The position numbers and the translations under genes were made by a program. 42,334 nucleotides of DNA from NCBI GenBank assembly GCA_934183155.1, contig CAKPSB010000009.1, positions 1-42,334 on the forward strand. The letters are read 5' to 3'. Origin of the DNA: an uncultured Bacilli bacterium. Its GTDB lineage: Bacteria; Bacillota_I; Bacilli_A; RF39; UBA660. The notes beneath the pieces are model-generated. The model saw only the letters and a list, made by a program, of their open reading frames with translations. It did no database searches and was not told the DNA's origin. Positions 32,953 to 42,257 of this stretch are shown in pieces. The stretch's first letter is position 1. Each line of letters starts with the position of its first letter.

Positions 32953-32982
32953 AAGTTTAAACTTTTTAAAAAAAATTGTCAA
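32953..32982 (-). promoter_or_regulatory. Promoter and palindromic operator of the marR-ABC operon
   Basis: Minus strand TTGACA (32982-32977), 17-base spacer, TAAACT (32959-32954). The palindrome AAGTTTAAACTT at 32953-32964 overlaps the -10, well placed for a dimeric MarR repressor. Confidence 0.7.
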
Positions 32983-33010
32983 TAGCCTAACAAAATGTTT
33001 TTGCATTTTT

Positions 33011-33859
33011 TTAGTTATTGACATGGTGATGTATTGGCGGGGTATCATTAGTTATTTTGGCAAAAGTATAATTATTGTTTTTACCATATTTTATAATGCT
33101 ATCCAAGGCTTCCATGGTTGTTTTTTTTGAAGGAGCATCGTGCATTAAAACGATGTTTGTACCACTATGGAGTCTACTTACTACATTGTTATATATTTTT
33201 TCTTTTTCTAAGTTTCCTGATGCATCTTCACTATCTATGTTCCAATCAAAATAATGGTATCCTTCTTCGGTTAATTTATTGGTAATTTGGGTTACGATTC
33301 CTAATTGATATTTTTTTGATACTGTGTTGGATGATCCTCCTGGAAGTCTTATGATATGACTGTTTGTATATATAATATTATAAACGTCATTATTGATTTT
33401 ATTTAGGTCATTAAAATAATTGTTTAAAGAGGAATATACATAACTATAATTATGGGTTGCACTATGAAGAGCAACTGTATGGTTTTCTTTTTTCATTCTT
33501 ATTATATCGTTTCTATATTCATTTATTTGTTTACTGGTTACAAAAAAGGTGGCTGGGACTTTTTCTTCTTTTAAAATATTTAAAATGCTTTCTGTTAAAT
33601 AACTTGGCCCATCATCAAAGGTTAAATATATTGTTTTATCGGATATTATAGATAAATTTGTATTAGGCCTTTCACCTTTTTTTGGTTTATATTTTTCTAA
33701 TTTGTTACTAAAATGGGGCTTTATTTCTTTTAATTCTATTTGGCTTTTAATATTATCTAAATATTTAATAAAGACTGTTATATTAAATATTGTAAAAAAA
33801 AGAATTATGAGTAAAAATTTGTTGTTTGATATATATTTTTTTAAATATTGTAAATTCAT
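33011..33859 (-). CDS. Membrane-anchored polysaccharide deacetylase (PgdA-like)
   Basis: 282 residues. N-terminal anchor (FLLIILFFTIFNITVFI), short stalk, then the NodB domain: TFDDGPS (motif 1, metal Asp), HSATHNY (H-x3-H), LPGGSSNT (motif 3 region), FDWNIDSEDASG (motif 4) and VLMHDAPSKK (motif 5 His). Family role: N-deacetylation of peptidoglycan GlcNAc, giving lysozyme resistance. RBS GTGGTGAG. Strongly similar to the next gene upstream. Confidence 0.9.
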   Translation of the reverse strand: MNLQYLKKYISNNKFLLIILFFTIFNITVFIKYLDNIKSQIELKEIKPHFSNKLEKYKPKKGERPNTNLSIISDKTIYLTFDDGPSYLTESILNILKEEKVPATFFVTSKQINEYRNDIIRMKKENHTVALHSATHNYSYVYSSLNNYFNDLNKINNDVYNIIYTNSHIIRLPGGSSNTVSKKYQLGIVTQITNKLTEEGYHYFDWNIDSEDASGNLEKEKIYNNVVSRLHSGTNIVLMHDAPSKKTTMEALDSIIKYGKNNNYTFAKITNDTPPIHHHVNN

Positions 33860-33909
33860 TTTCTCACCACTTACATTATATTATTTTTAAATTTAAAAGG
33901 CTATATGGT

Positions 33910-35307
33910 TTAATTATTTACATGCTGTGAGACTATAGGCGTGTTTGCTGTTATTTTAGAAAATGTATAGCCATTATTTTTGCCGTATTTTATTATTCTT
34001 TTTAAAGCATCTCTAGTATAAGGCTTTATGTCATGCATTAAAATCATATTATATTTATTTTTAGATAAATATTTAATGACATTATTATATACGCCATCAG
34101 CTGTAGAAACACCACCGGCGTCGCCTGATGAGATATTCCAATCATAATATTTAAATCCTTTATTAACGACATCTTTGGTTAAATAACTCATTATGCCAGG
34201 TGTATAATGCCTTGATACGGTATTGGATGATCCGCCAGGAAATCTAATTATTTTTGATTCATAGCCGGTTATGTTTTTTACTCTATCTTGAACTTGTTTT
34301 AAGTCATTATAATATGAATCAACTGATTTATATACTACAGCATAATTATGTGACGCTGTATGAAGTCCAACAGTGTGACCTTCATCATATTCTCTTTTTA
34401 TTAAAAAGTCTGGGCCATTATTTGTTACAAAAAAGGTGGCTGGAACTTTTTCTTCTTTTAATATATCTAAAATAACATCTGTTGTTCCTTGCTTTGGGCC
34501 ATCATCAAAGGTTAAAAATATAGTTCCTGCACCCCAGCTTGAAGTACCATAAGCTTGCTTATTTATAACGTTAACTATTCTTATGGCTTCGGCTTTGTTT
34601 TTGCTTTTATCATAGACGGTGTATGTTATTTTGTATGTACCTATTTTATTTGTATTTACTGTACCATTAATACTAACACTTGAAGTTATGTCGTTATCAC
34701 AATTATCTTGGGCTATAAAACCCGTTTCTTTCCAAGATGAGCCTAGATAAATAGTATCGTTGGCTTTTCCTTTTAAGGTTATTTCCGGAGCGTTTTTATC
34801 TTCTTTGAATATTTTTCTTATTACTTTTGCTTCGTTTTTTGAAGAATCTTTCACTTTATATATAATTTCATTGTCTTTTTTAATAATTTTTATATTTTTT
34901 GTTATATCACCATCAAAATTATCGATGGCTTTGTAACCTTGCTCATTATATTCTGTATTTGGACATATAGTGGTGTTTTCGTCACCATTTAAGGTTATTT
35001 GTGGCTTTTTTCTGTCAACTAGTTTTATTTTTCTTACCGTTTTAAAAACAACACCATTTATTTTTACTTGATAAATTATACAGTAATTGCCTAGCTTTTT
35101 ATAGTTAATTTTATTTATTATTTTTACTTTTTTTGTGTAATCTTTTCCAAATTTTTCTACCTTATACCCCGGCTCTTGATATTTTTTGCCATAATCTAAG
35201 GTATAGGTTTGTTTTCCTTTAAGAGTAAATTTTGCTGGATAAAGGAAAAAAAATAATATTCCTATTAATATAAGTGTAATTATTACAACAATATAACTTT
35301 TTTTCAT
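33910..35307 (-). CDS. Polysaccharide deacetylase with Ig-like repeats
   Basis: 465 residues. Anchor at 5-23, then about three beta-sandwich repeats of the DUF5011 type (PQITLNGDENTTICPNTEYN, PEITLKGKANDTIYLGSSW, with GTYKITYTVYDKSKN), then NodB: TFDDGPK, HTASHNY, FPGGSSNT, YDWNISSGDAGG, ILMHDIKP. The repeats probably space the catalytic domain through the wall. Same orientation as, and 50 bases upstream of, its shorter paralogue. Confidence 0.9.
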   Translation of the reverse strand: MKKSYIVVIITLILIGILFFFLYPAKFTLKGKQTYTLDYGKKYQEPGYKVEKFGKDYTKKVKIINKINYKKLGNYCIIYQVKINGVVFKTVRKIKLVDRKKPQITLNGDENTTICPNTEYNEQGYKAIDNFDGDITKNIKIIKKDNEIIYKVKDSSKNEAKVIRKIFKEDKNAPEITLKGKANDTIYLGSSWKETGFIAQDNCDNDITSSVSINGTVNTNKIGTYKITYTVYDKSKNKAEAIRIVNVINKQAYGTSSWGAGTIFLTFDDGPKQGTTDVILDILKEEKVPATFFVTNNGPDFLIKREYDEGHTVGLHTASHNYAVVYKSVDSYYNDLKQVQDRVKNITGYESKIIRFPGGSSNTVSRHYTPGIMSYLTKDVVNKGFKYYDWNISSGDAGGVSTADGVYNNVIKYLSKNKYNMILMHDIKPYTRDALKRIIKYGKNNGYTFSKITANTPIVSQHVNN

Positions 35308-35310
35308 AAC

Positions 35311-35925
35311 TTACCTCTTTTGATATTCTAATGCTTCTTTTAGGGAAAATTCACAGCCACAATAATTTTGACGATATAAATTGTAGTTTTTTGCTAATTC
35401 ATTGCTTCTTTTATATCCTTCTTTCTTTTTAAAATCAGAATATAGGTATTTAATATTATATTTTTCTTCTAATATTTTTCCTATTTTATTTAATTTCTGA
35501 CTATCTTTATATGGACTTACTGATAATGTGGTAGTGAAGTAATCAAAGTTATTTTTTATAGCAATTTCGGCTGTTTTTTTTAGTCTTAAATAAAAACATT
35601 TACTACAGCGTCTGCCGCCTTCTTTTTCATTTTCTAGGCCTTTTATTTCATTATAAAATGTTTGGTCATCATAACCTATTTCCATTAATTTTATATTTGT
35701 ATTGGTTTCTTTTAGTAGCTGCTTTAAAGTATTTAATCTTTTAATATATTCTTCTTTTGGATAGATGTTTGGATTATAGTATAAAATAGTTATATCAAAA
35801 TATGGATATAATCTTTCTAAAACTGAACTACTACATACACCACAGCAAGCGTGCAGTAATAATTTAGGTTTGTTATTTAAATTATTAATAATATCTTCCA
35901 TAATTAAATTATAATTTGTTTTCAT
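35311..35925 (-). CDS. queH: Epoxyqueuosine reductase QueH
   Basis: 204 residues. Metal-site cysteines in LLHACCGVCSSSV, then RRCSKCFYLRL, and NYCGCEFS near the end. Converts epoxyqueuosine to queuosine at tRNA position 34, the last step, in organisms without QueG. No other que genes are in the window, so the organism may make or salvage precursors elsewhere. Confidence 0.93.
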   Translation of the reverse strand: MKTNYNLIMEDIINNLNNKPKLLLHACCGVCSSSVLERLYPYFDITILYYNPNIYPKEEYIKRLNTLKQLLKETNTNIKLMEIGYDDQTFYNEIKGLENEKEGGRRCSKCFYLRLKKTAEIAIKNNFDYFTTTLSVSPYKDSQKLNKIGKILEEKYNIKYLYSDFKKKEGYKRSNELAKNYNLYRQNYCGCEFSLKEALEYQKR

Positions 35926-35966
35926 AAATTTACCTCTGCTAAATATTATAACATACTAAATAAAAA

Positions 35967-35986
35967 AAGTTTCATATTTGAAACTA
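35967..35986 (-). terminator. Terminator of the prepilin peptidase gene
   Basis: AGTTTCA / TGAAACT hairpin overlapping the stop codon, then TTTTTTT on the minus strand. Confidence 0.75.
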
Positions 35987-36754
35987 TTTATATAAATTTA
36001 TAATGGTACTTACATTTACTTGCATAAGTAATAATAAAGTGGCACCAGCGGCTAAGAATGGGCCAAATGGTATAACATGATCACTTTTTTTGTGCATTAT
36101 TATTAAAGCAATTGGAAGTCCTATTAGAGAACCCATAAATATAGATAAAACTGCAATTGGATAGGTTAAAACCATACCAAATATAAACATTAATTTAATG
36201 TCGCCGCCTCCCATAGATTCTTTTTTAAATATAAAATCACCAAATTTTTTTAGTAAAAACATTGTAATAAAAGCTAAAGAGCCATTTATTAATGAATTTA
36301 TTCCGGCTGTTAATCCGTTTATACATATGATTTCAACTAGTAATATAAGGCCAAATACGATTAGGACTTCATCTGATATAATCAAATAGTTATAATCACT
36401 AACGGTAATTATAATCATCATTGATATAAAAGTTAGGGCAATAATTAGTTTAAAAGTAAAACCAAATGATAAATAAGCCATAACGAACAGGATGCCTGTT
36501 AAGGCTTCAAAAATTGGGTAAAATGGGGAAATTTTTTGTTGGCAGTTTTTACATTTTCCGTGCTGGATAATGTAAGATATAATTGGAATTAGTTCTATAA
36601 AAGTTAATTTGTGATTACAATTAGGACAATGGCTGGCTGGATATATAATGGATTGTCCTTTTGGAAGTCTATAGCCAACAACATTGTAAAAGGAACCAAA
36701 TATAGTTCCTATTATAAAGATTATTGTGCAAATTGCTATGGTCATAAAAATCAC
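35984..36754 (-). CDS. Prepilin peptidase (PilD/ComC)
   Basis: 256 residues, polytopic. FGSFYNVVGYRLPKGQSI, zinc-binding cysteine pairs CPNC and CKNC, then the two catalytic aspartates: VSDYNYLIISDE and GGGDIKLM (GxGD protease signature). Cleaves type IV prepilin leaders and N-methylates them. Five bases after the PilC-like gene, so one operon; the pilins and ATPase are outside the window. Confidence 0.94.
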   Translation of the reverse strand: MIFMTIAICTIIFIIGTIFGSFYNVVGYRLPKGQSIIYPASHCPNCNHKLTFIELIPIISYIIQHGKCKNCQQKISPFYPIFEALTGILFVMAYLSFGFTFKLIIALTFISMMIIITVSDYNYLIISDEVLIVFGLILLVEIICINGLTAGINSLINGSLAFITMFLLKKFGDFIFKKESMGGGDIKLMFIFGMVLTYPIAVLSIFMGSLIGLPIALIIMHKKSDHVIPFGPFLAAGATLLLLMQVNVSTIINLYK

Positions 36755-36759
36755 ACTTT

Positions 36760-38493
36760 CTATGCTTGGATTTGACTATACATTGAGAACATTGGTACAA
36801 CAATTGATAAAACTATTATACCAACCATAACAGTTAATAAAATTATTAATGCTGGCTCAACAAAAGTTTTTATTCTTGTAACTGAATTTTTATGCAAGTC
36901 TTGATAATATAATGATACTTTATGCATCATTTCTGGAAGTTGCCCTGTTTTTTCACCGGTAACAATCATTTCATAAGCAGGTATTGGAAAACACCATTTA
37001 TCTTTGAAAGCTTCTGATATTGGTCTACCTTTAGCAATATTATTAATTGCTTCATATATAAGTGATTTATATATTTCATTATTTGTTACTTTATCTAATA
37101 TAGCCATAGAATCTGTTATAAAGACATTATGTGAAAGCAATGATGAAAATGTTTTTGTAAATGTTGTTACTTCATTGTAGATAATTACATCTCCAAATAC
37201 TGGTAAATGCATAAGAAACCATTGTACACTAGTTTTAAATGCTTTAACATTTTTAAATAAGTAGATAAATATTATTAAAATAGCAACTACACTTAAGGCA
37301 ATATATATAATATATTTTTGTAAAAATGTACTTAATCCTAAAACTGCTGTGGTAATTGCTGGAATTTTAGCATTATCCATCGTATTATAAATTTCAATGA
37401 ATTTTGGAACAACATATAGCATAATGAATGTGCCTACGCCCATGGCAATAACAAAAATAATTGCTGGATACATCATGGCTGTTACCATTGCTTTTCTAGT
37501 TTCTTCTATTTCCGTAAAGTATTCTTCCATGTCATCCAATGTTTCAGGAAGTTCACCTGTCATTTCGGCTGTTTTTACCATATTTGTCAAAATACTTGGG
37601 AAAGCATTACCTTGTTTTTCTAGGGCTTCACTAAAACTTTTACCAGTAGTTAGATCATAGTTCAAAGCACTTAAAATACGTTTGTATTTTTTATTTTTGA
37701 ATTGTTTTATCATTATTTTTACAGCTTGGGAAAGTGGAATACCTACTTTTAAATAAGTTGAGGTTTGGGCTAAGAAGAAAATTAAATCACTAGTTTTAAA
37801 TTTGTCACCAGCGCCGCCACGATTTCCATACATAGTATTTATCCATTTATTTGTTCTAATACTATAAATAATGTTTCCTTGGCTTTTTAAAAATGAATGT
37901 ACTTCAACAACTGAGAATGCCGCAAAATAACCTTTTTCTATTTTGCCTTCAGGATTTCTTATAATGTATTCGTATGTTTGTTTCTTTTCTGTTTTAATTG
38001 CTTCTGGTCCATCAAAATTTATTGTCATTTCTGGGGCATCTTTATATTTGTCCTTAGTTCCACCAATTTTTAAATTAAGTAGATTTTTAAGCTTATTTGA
38101 TGAGGAAATTATTTCATTACCAAAGTCGTCTAACTTTTCGCCAGCTGTCTTTTTTTCTAATAAAGAGCTATCTGAAACATAGTCACCTAATCTTTTTTGA
38201 GCTAGTTTTTCATCTTTGATGTTTTTTTCTTTTTTTTGTTTTTCTTCTAATTCTACTCTTTTTGCTTGCTCTTTTTTATATTCTGCTAATAAAATATCTG
38301 TCTTTTTATATGTATTTTTAGTGGGCTTTACAGTTTTAATGACTTCGTTATTTTTTTTGCTAAATGCTTTAATAATCATCGTTGGAAAAGCTGCAATACC
38401 TAGGAAAACGTGTTTAATAAAGTCTAAAAGCGCTCCTAAAACAACTAAAGCACCGCGGTAAACATATACGCATGGTAAAAGTATAACTCTCAT
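36760..38493 (-). CDS. PilC/ComGB-like pilus assembly protein with extended N-terminus
   Basis: 577 residues against about 350-400 usual. The C-terminal 380 residues hold two GspF repeats (FFLAQTSTYLKVGIPLSQAV ... GELPETLDDM; TFTKTFSSLLSHNVFITDSM ... GQLPEMMHKV) with three membrane helices. The N-terminal 190 residues are extra: a hydrophobic hairpin (1-40), a Lys/Glu-rich coiled-coil segment (60-110) and a small domain YEYIIRNPEGKIEKGYFAA. It is the inner-membrane platform of a type IV pilus or competence pseudopilus. Confidence 0.9.
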   Translation of the reverse strand: MRVILLPCVYVYRGALVVLGALLDFIKHVFLGIAAFPTMIIKAFSKKNNEVIKTVKPTKNTYKKTDILLAEYKKEQAKRVELEEKQKKEKNIKDEKLAQKRLGDYVSDSSLLEKKTAGEKLDDFGNEIISSSNKLKNLLNLKIGGTKDKYKDAPEMTINFDGPEAIKTEKKQTYEYIIRNPEGKIEKGYFAAFSVVEVHSFLKSQGNIIYSIRTNKWINTMYGNRGGAGDKFKTSDLIFFLAQTSTYLKVGIPLSQAVKIMIKQFKNKKYKRILSALNYDLTTGKSFSEALEKQGNAFPSILTNMVKTAEMTGELPETLDDMEEYFTEIEETRKAMVTAMMYPAIIFVIAMGVGTFIMLYVVPKFIEIYNTMDNAKIPAITTAVLGLSTFLQKYIIYIALSVVAILIIFIYLFKNVKAFKTSVQWFLMHLPVFGDVIIYNEVTTFTKTFSSLLSHNVFITDSMAILDKVTNNEIYKSLIYEAINNIAKGRPISEAFKDKWCFPIPAYEMIVTGEKTGQLPEMMHKVSLYYQDLHKNSVTRIKTFVEPALIILLTVMVGIIVLSIVVPMFSMYSQIQA

Positions 38494-38600
38494 TGAACGC
38501 CTCCTTATTCTTTTTATCTAGAATAATTATAACATATTATTTTTTAAAATAAAACTTTTTTTAAATAAAACATATAATATTTTAGAAGGGGGCTTTAAAC

Positions 38601-38912
38601 ATGAATTATTATAATCCCTATTATTTTATTCCTACAGGTGGAACGCCTAGTTTGTTTAGTGCTTTAAAAAACGGTATTAATTGGAGTGGTATATTAAACG
38701 GAACTCAAAGAACTTTAAATATAATAAATCAAGCAATTCCTTTAGTTAAACAAGCTGCACCTATGATGAAAAATGCTAAAACTATGTTTAAAGTTATGAA
38801 TGAATTTAAAAAGGTAGATGGGCCAGTTAAAAAACAGGAAAATAAAATTTTAGTGAACGAGAAGCAGAATAATGATGAGCAAGTAAGTAATAGTCCAACG
38901 TTTTTCTTATAA
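38601..38912 (+). CDS. YqfQ/VrrA-like protein
   Basis: 103 residues: Tyr/Asn/Pro-rich start (MNYYNPYYFIPTGGTPSLF), then an amphipathic helical segment NGTQRTLNIINQAIPLVKQA, PMMKNAKTMFKVMNEFKK, and a polar Lys/Gln-rich tail. It resembles YqfQ (annotated in bacilli as YqfQ-like or spore-coat VrrA-like), and yqfQ is near sigA-trmK in B. subtilis, so synteny agrees. RBS GAAGGGGG. Function unknown. Confidence 0.65.
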   Translation: MNYYNPYYFIPTGGTPSLFSALKNGINWSGILNGTQRTLNIINQAIPLVKQAAPMMKNAKTMFKVMNEFKKVDGPVKKQENKILVNEKQNNDEQVSNSPTFFL

Positions 38913-38942
38913 AAAAAGTTAACTTTTTTTGTTAACTTTTTT
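38909..38942. terminator. Bidirectional terminator
   Basis: AAAAAAGTTAAC / GTTAACTTTTTT perfect stem between the convergent yqfQ-like and trmK genes. Confidence 0.85.
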
Positions 38943-39377
38943 GGCATATATAATGTTATATATTTTTCCATCGTTTATGGTAATTTCTTTTACAATATTA
39001 TAGTCTTTGCTGTTTAAAAATTCTTTTAATAAATTAATATCAGTATGGCTTGATAAAACTAAATCATTATTGATATCTATACTTAATATTTTTATTATAT
39101 TTTTGGTACCCATGCCACTAATAACGATTATTTCATTATTAAGTGGGATTCCTTTTAATCCATCGTTTATGGCTACTTTTATGTTTGCTTTATACTTTTT
39201 AGCGTTTTCGCTAGCGGCTTTAACACAGCATTTTGATTTATCTAAGGCTAAACAATCGCATTTTTTGTAAAGATTTAAATATATGTCTAAATATGCATGA
39301 TCGGCTCCAACGTCGATAACGTGGCTTTCAGTTGGTATAAAATCTGATAGTGCCTTTAATCGTTTTGAAAGTTTCAT
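38919..39377 (-). CDS. trmK: Short TrmK-like tRNA (adenine-22-N1) methyltransferase
   Basis: 152 residues, versus about 225-240 in typical TrmK. Has the N-terminal KLSKRLKALSDFIP, SAM motif HVIDVGADHAYLDIYL, NDGLKGIP and the catalytic-region VISGMGTKNIIKIL. The Rossmann domain seems complete, but the C-terminal coiled-coil domain is missing. Directly follows rpoD with one base between, as in bacilli. Confidence 0.85.
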   Translation of the reverse strand: MKLSKRLKALSDFIPTESHVIDVGADHAYLDIYLNLYKKCDCLALDKSKCCVKAASENAKKYKANIKVAINDGLKGIPLNNEIIVISGMGTKNIIKILSIDINNDLVLSSHTDINLLKEFLNSKDYNIVKEITINDGKIYNIIYAKKVNKKS

Positions 39378-40448
39378 TTAATCGCCTAAGTAGTCTTTTA
39401 ATTTGCGACTTCTAGATGGATGACGTAGTTTTCTTAAAGCTTTTGCTTCAATCTGTCTTATACGTTCTCTGGTTACTCCAAATAGTTGTCCTACTTCTTC
39501 TAATGTTCTAGGTCTTCCGTCTTCTAGGCCGAATCTAAGTCTTATGACTTTTTCTTCTCTTTCAGTTAAAGTAAGTAGAACTTCAGATATTTCATCTTTT
39601 AGAAGTTCATTTACGGCAAAATCTTCTGGACTCATGTTTGTTTCGTCAGGAATAAAATCGCCTAAATGTGAATCGTCTTCTTCACCAATTGGTATTTCTA
39701 AACTAACTGGTTCTTGTGAAATTTTGTAAATATCTCTAATTTTTTCAACTGTTGTTCCCATTTTTTTGGAAAGTTCTTCTTCGGTTGGTTCCCTATTTAA
39801 TTCCAAAGTTAGTTGTCTTTCTATTCGCGCTAATTTATTTATAGTTTCAACCATGTGAACAGGAACACGTATTGTTCTTGCTTGATCAGCTATAGCTCTT
39901 GTGATAGCTTGTCTAATCCACCAAGTTGCATAAGTAGAAAATTTATATCCTTTGGAAACATCAAATTTTTCAACGGCTTTCATTAGTCCTATGTTTCCTT
40001 CTTGTATAAGGTCTAAAAAAAGCATACCACGACCAACATATCTTTTGGCAATGGAAACAACTAGTCTTAAATTGGCTTCTGCTAATATAGCTTTGGCTTG
40101 CTCATCACCATTAGATATTCTATCTGCTAATTCTAGTTCTTCTTCAGTTGTTAATAGTTTTATTTGTCCAATTTCTTTTAAATACATTCTAACTGGGTCA
40201 TTAATTGTTAAATCTTTAGTTAACAGTTCTGTAGAAGTTCCTGCTGGATCTTCATCTTCTTCATTTTCAGATATAACATTAATATTATTTTCACTTAATG
40301 CATTATAAAGTTCATCAAGTGAATCAGCGTCTAATTCTAGATTTTTTAATTTTTCGGCTAGTTGTTCATATGTTATACTACCCTTTTTCTTTCCAAGTTC
40401 TATTAATTCTTTTTTTCTTTCTTCAAAAGTTTTTATTTCTTCAAACAT
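39378..40448 (-). CDS. rpoD: Primary sigma factor RpoD/SigA
   Basis: 356 residues. Short acidic region 1.1, region 1.2 (TSTELLTKDLTINDPVRMYL), region 2 (FLDLIQEGNIGLMKAVEKFD, YATWWIRQAITRAIADQA), region 3, and region 4 HTH (TLEEVGQLFGVTRERIRQIE). Directs housekeeping transcription; the TTGACA/TATAAT promoters in this window are its expected targets. Follows dnaG by two bases. Confidence 0.97.
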   Translation of the reverse strand: MFEEIKTFEERKKELIELGKKKGSITYEQLAEKLKNLELDADSLDELYNALSENNINVISENEEDEDPAGTSTELLTKDLTINDPVRMYLKEIGQIKLLTTEEELELADRISNGDEQAKAILAEANLRLVVSIAKRYVGRGMLFLDLIQEGNIGLMKAVEKFDVSKGYKFSTYATWWIRQAITRAIADQARTIRVPVHMVETINKLARIERQLTLELNREPTEEELSKKMGTTVEKIRDIYKISQEPVSLEIPIGEEDDSHLGDFIPDETNMSPEDFAVNELLKDEISEVLLTLTEREEKVIRLRFGLEDGRPRTLEEVGQLFGVTRERIRQIEAKALRKLRHPSRSRKLKDYLGD

Positions 40449-40450
40449 AA

Positions 40451-42172
40451 TTACACTCCTTTTTTTAATTCAACAATTTTTTCGGCTATTTTAGCTTTTT
40501 CCAAAGGGTCGGAAAGCTGCCGCATTTTATCAGCTAATCTATTTACTTCTTGTTTTACAGTATAGTCATTTATTACATTAATATAATCTTCGATTTCATC
40601 AATGGTATAACTATCTTTGTTATTTTCTTTATTTACTTTACTTAATGTTTTCATAATTTCTGAATCACATTCAGTATAGTCAATAAAATCTGCTTCGGTT
40701 ATAAATCCAAAATTCTTATAAAATGTGCTTATTTCTCTAGCTATCATGCGGTATTCTTCATTTGAAATATACGTGATTTTTTTATCATACATGGCTATAA
40801 CTTCTGGGCTTTTAAGCATATAATATATAAGAGCACTTTCAGCTTTTTCATATTTATCATTATAAGTAATTTTTGTTTCTACTGCTAAGGGCTTTTCTAT
40901 TTTAGCGTCTAGGTGTTTTCTTATTAATTCTTCATCGATATTCATCTCGGCGCATACTTTTTTTATTGTGAGTTCTTTTAAAATATCATCATCAATTTTA
41001 TTAAGCTCTTCAATAACGTCTTTAATATATTTTGCTTGATCGATACTGCTTGTAAGATCTTTGTTTTTTTTAAGATAATTTAATTTAAAATCCATGATGT
41101 TAATTGGGTTGTTTATTTGTCTTGAAAAAGCTTCTTTACCATATTTTCTAATATACTCATCAGGATCTAGGTCATCACTTAATCTAATTATTTTGGGAGT
41201 AACTCCTATTTTCATAAGTTCACTGGCACAAGACATCGTGGCTTTTTCCCCAGCTTCATCACCATCAAAACAAAGGATAATTTCTTTTGCCATTTTTTTA
41301 ATTAAATGGGCTTGATTTGGGGTTACGGCTGTTCCCATGGTTGCGACAACATTTTTTATATCTACAGCATAGGCTCTTATTACATCCATAAAGCCTTCCA
41401 TGATAATTACTTGATTTTTTCTTCTTGCAATATCTTTAGCTCGGTGATAATTATATAAAAGTTCACCTTTTTTAAATATTTCCGTTTCTCTTGTGTTGAA
41501 GTATTTTGAGTTGTCTTTTCGATTATAAATGCGGCCACTATAAGCTACAACGTTGCCACTTAAATCGTATAATGGAAACATGATTCGATCATAAAATAAA
41601 TCATAGTATCCTTTTTCATTTTTGCCAATAAGACCACTGTTTAAAAGATCTTTTTCATTAAATTTTTTAGCAAATATTGAAGATAGAGTATTTTTTCTTA
41701 ATGCTAGTCCTATTTGAAACTCTTTAATGATTTCATCGTTTATATCTCTTTGATATAAGTATTTTTTAGCTTCTGTTCCTTGGGCTGTATTTAGATTATT
41801 AATATATAATTTTAAGCTTAAATCATATATATCATTTAAAGTGCTATGGACTTGTTTTTTAAAGCTGTTATTAGATGATATGCTAATTTTTATGCCACCA
41901 ATATCTGCTACTTTCTTAACAGCTTCTATGAATGAGATGTTTTCATAATCCATGATGAATTTAAATACTGTTCCTGTTGCTCCACAAGAAAAGCACTTAT
42001 AAATTTGTCTAGTTGTACTGACGCTCATGCTGGGATTTGTATCATCATGAAATGGGCAAACTCCAAAGTAGTTTTTACCCTTTGGAGTTAATGGAATATA
42101 AGAAGAAATTACATCAACAATATTGACACTATTTCTAATTTCATTTATTTTTTCAGGACTAAGTGTATTCAT
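40451..42172 (-). CDS. dnaG: DNA primase
   Basis: 573 residues from ATG 42172, chosen for GGAGGGG nine bases upstream; the frame extends to 42190. CHC2 zinc ribbon (CPFHDDTNPS, CFSCG), catalytic TOPRIM with EGFMDVIRAY and CFDGDEAGEKA, and a C-terminal helicase-binding domain. Makes RNA primers for replication. First gene of dnaG-rpoD-trmK. Confidence 0.97.
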   Translation of the reverse strand: MNTLSPEKINEIRNSVNIVDVISSYIPLTPKGKNYFGVCPFHDDTNPSMSVSTTRQIYKCFSCGATGTVFKFIMDYENISFIEAVKKVADIGGIKISISSNNSFKKQVHSTLNDIYDLSLKLYINNLNTAQGTEAKKYLYQRDINDEIIKEFQIGLALRKNTLSSIFAKKFNEKDLLNSGLIGKNEKGYYDLFYDRIMFPLYDLSGNVVAYSGRIYNRKDNSKYFNTRETEIFKKGELLYNYHRAKDIARRKNQVIIMEGFMDVIRAYAVDIKNVVATMGTAVTPNQAHLIKKMAKEIILCFDGDEAGEKATMSCASELMKIGVTPKIIRLSDDLDPDEYIRKYGKEAFSRQINNPINIMDFKLNYLKKNKDLTSSIDQAKYIKDVIEELNKIDDDILKELTIKKVCAEMNIDEELIRKHLDAKIEKPLAVETKITYNDKYEKAESALIYYMLKSPEVIAMYDKKITYISNEEYRMIAREISTFYKNFGFITEADFIDYTECDSEIMKTLSKVNKENNKDSYTIDEIEDYINVINDYTVKQEVNRLADKMRQLSDPLEKAKIAEKIVELKKGV

Positions 42173-42227
42173 GAAATCATACCCCTCCATATATTAATAT
42201 ACGTTTTTTTTTACTATTTTCCTTTTT

Positions 42228-42257
42228 TTTATATAAAAAAAATGCATTTTGTTACAA
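42228..42257 (-). promoter_or_regulatory. Possible promoter of the dnaG operon
   Basis: Minus strand TTGTAA, 18-base spacer, TATAAA in the 160-base leader upstream of dnaG. AT-rich context makes chance matches common. The rest of 42191-42334 shows no gene. Confidence 0.35.
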
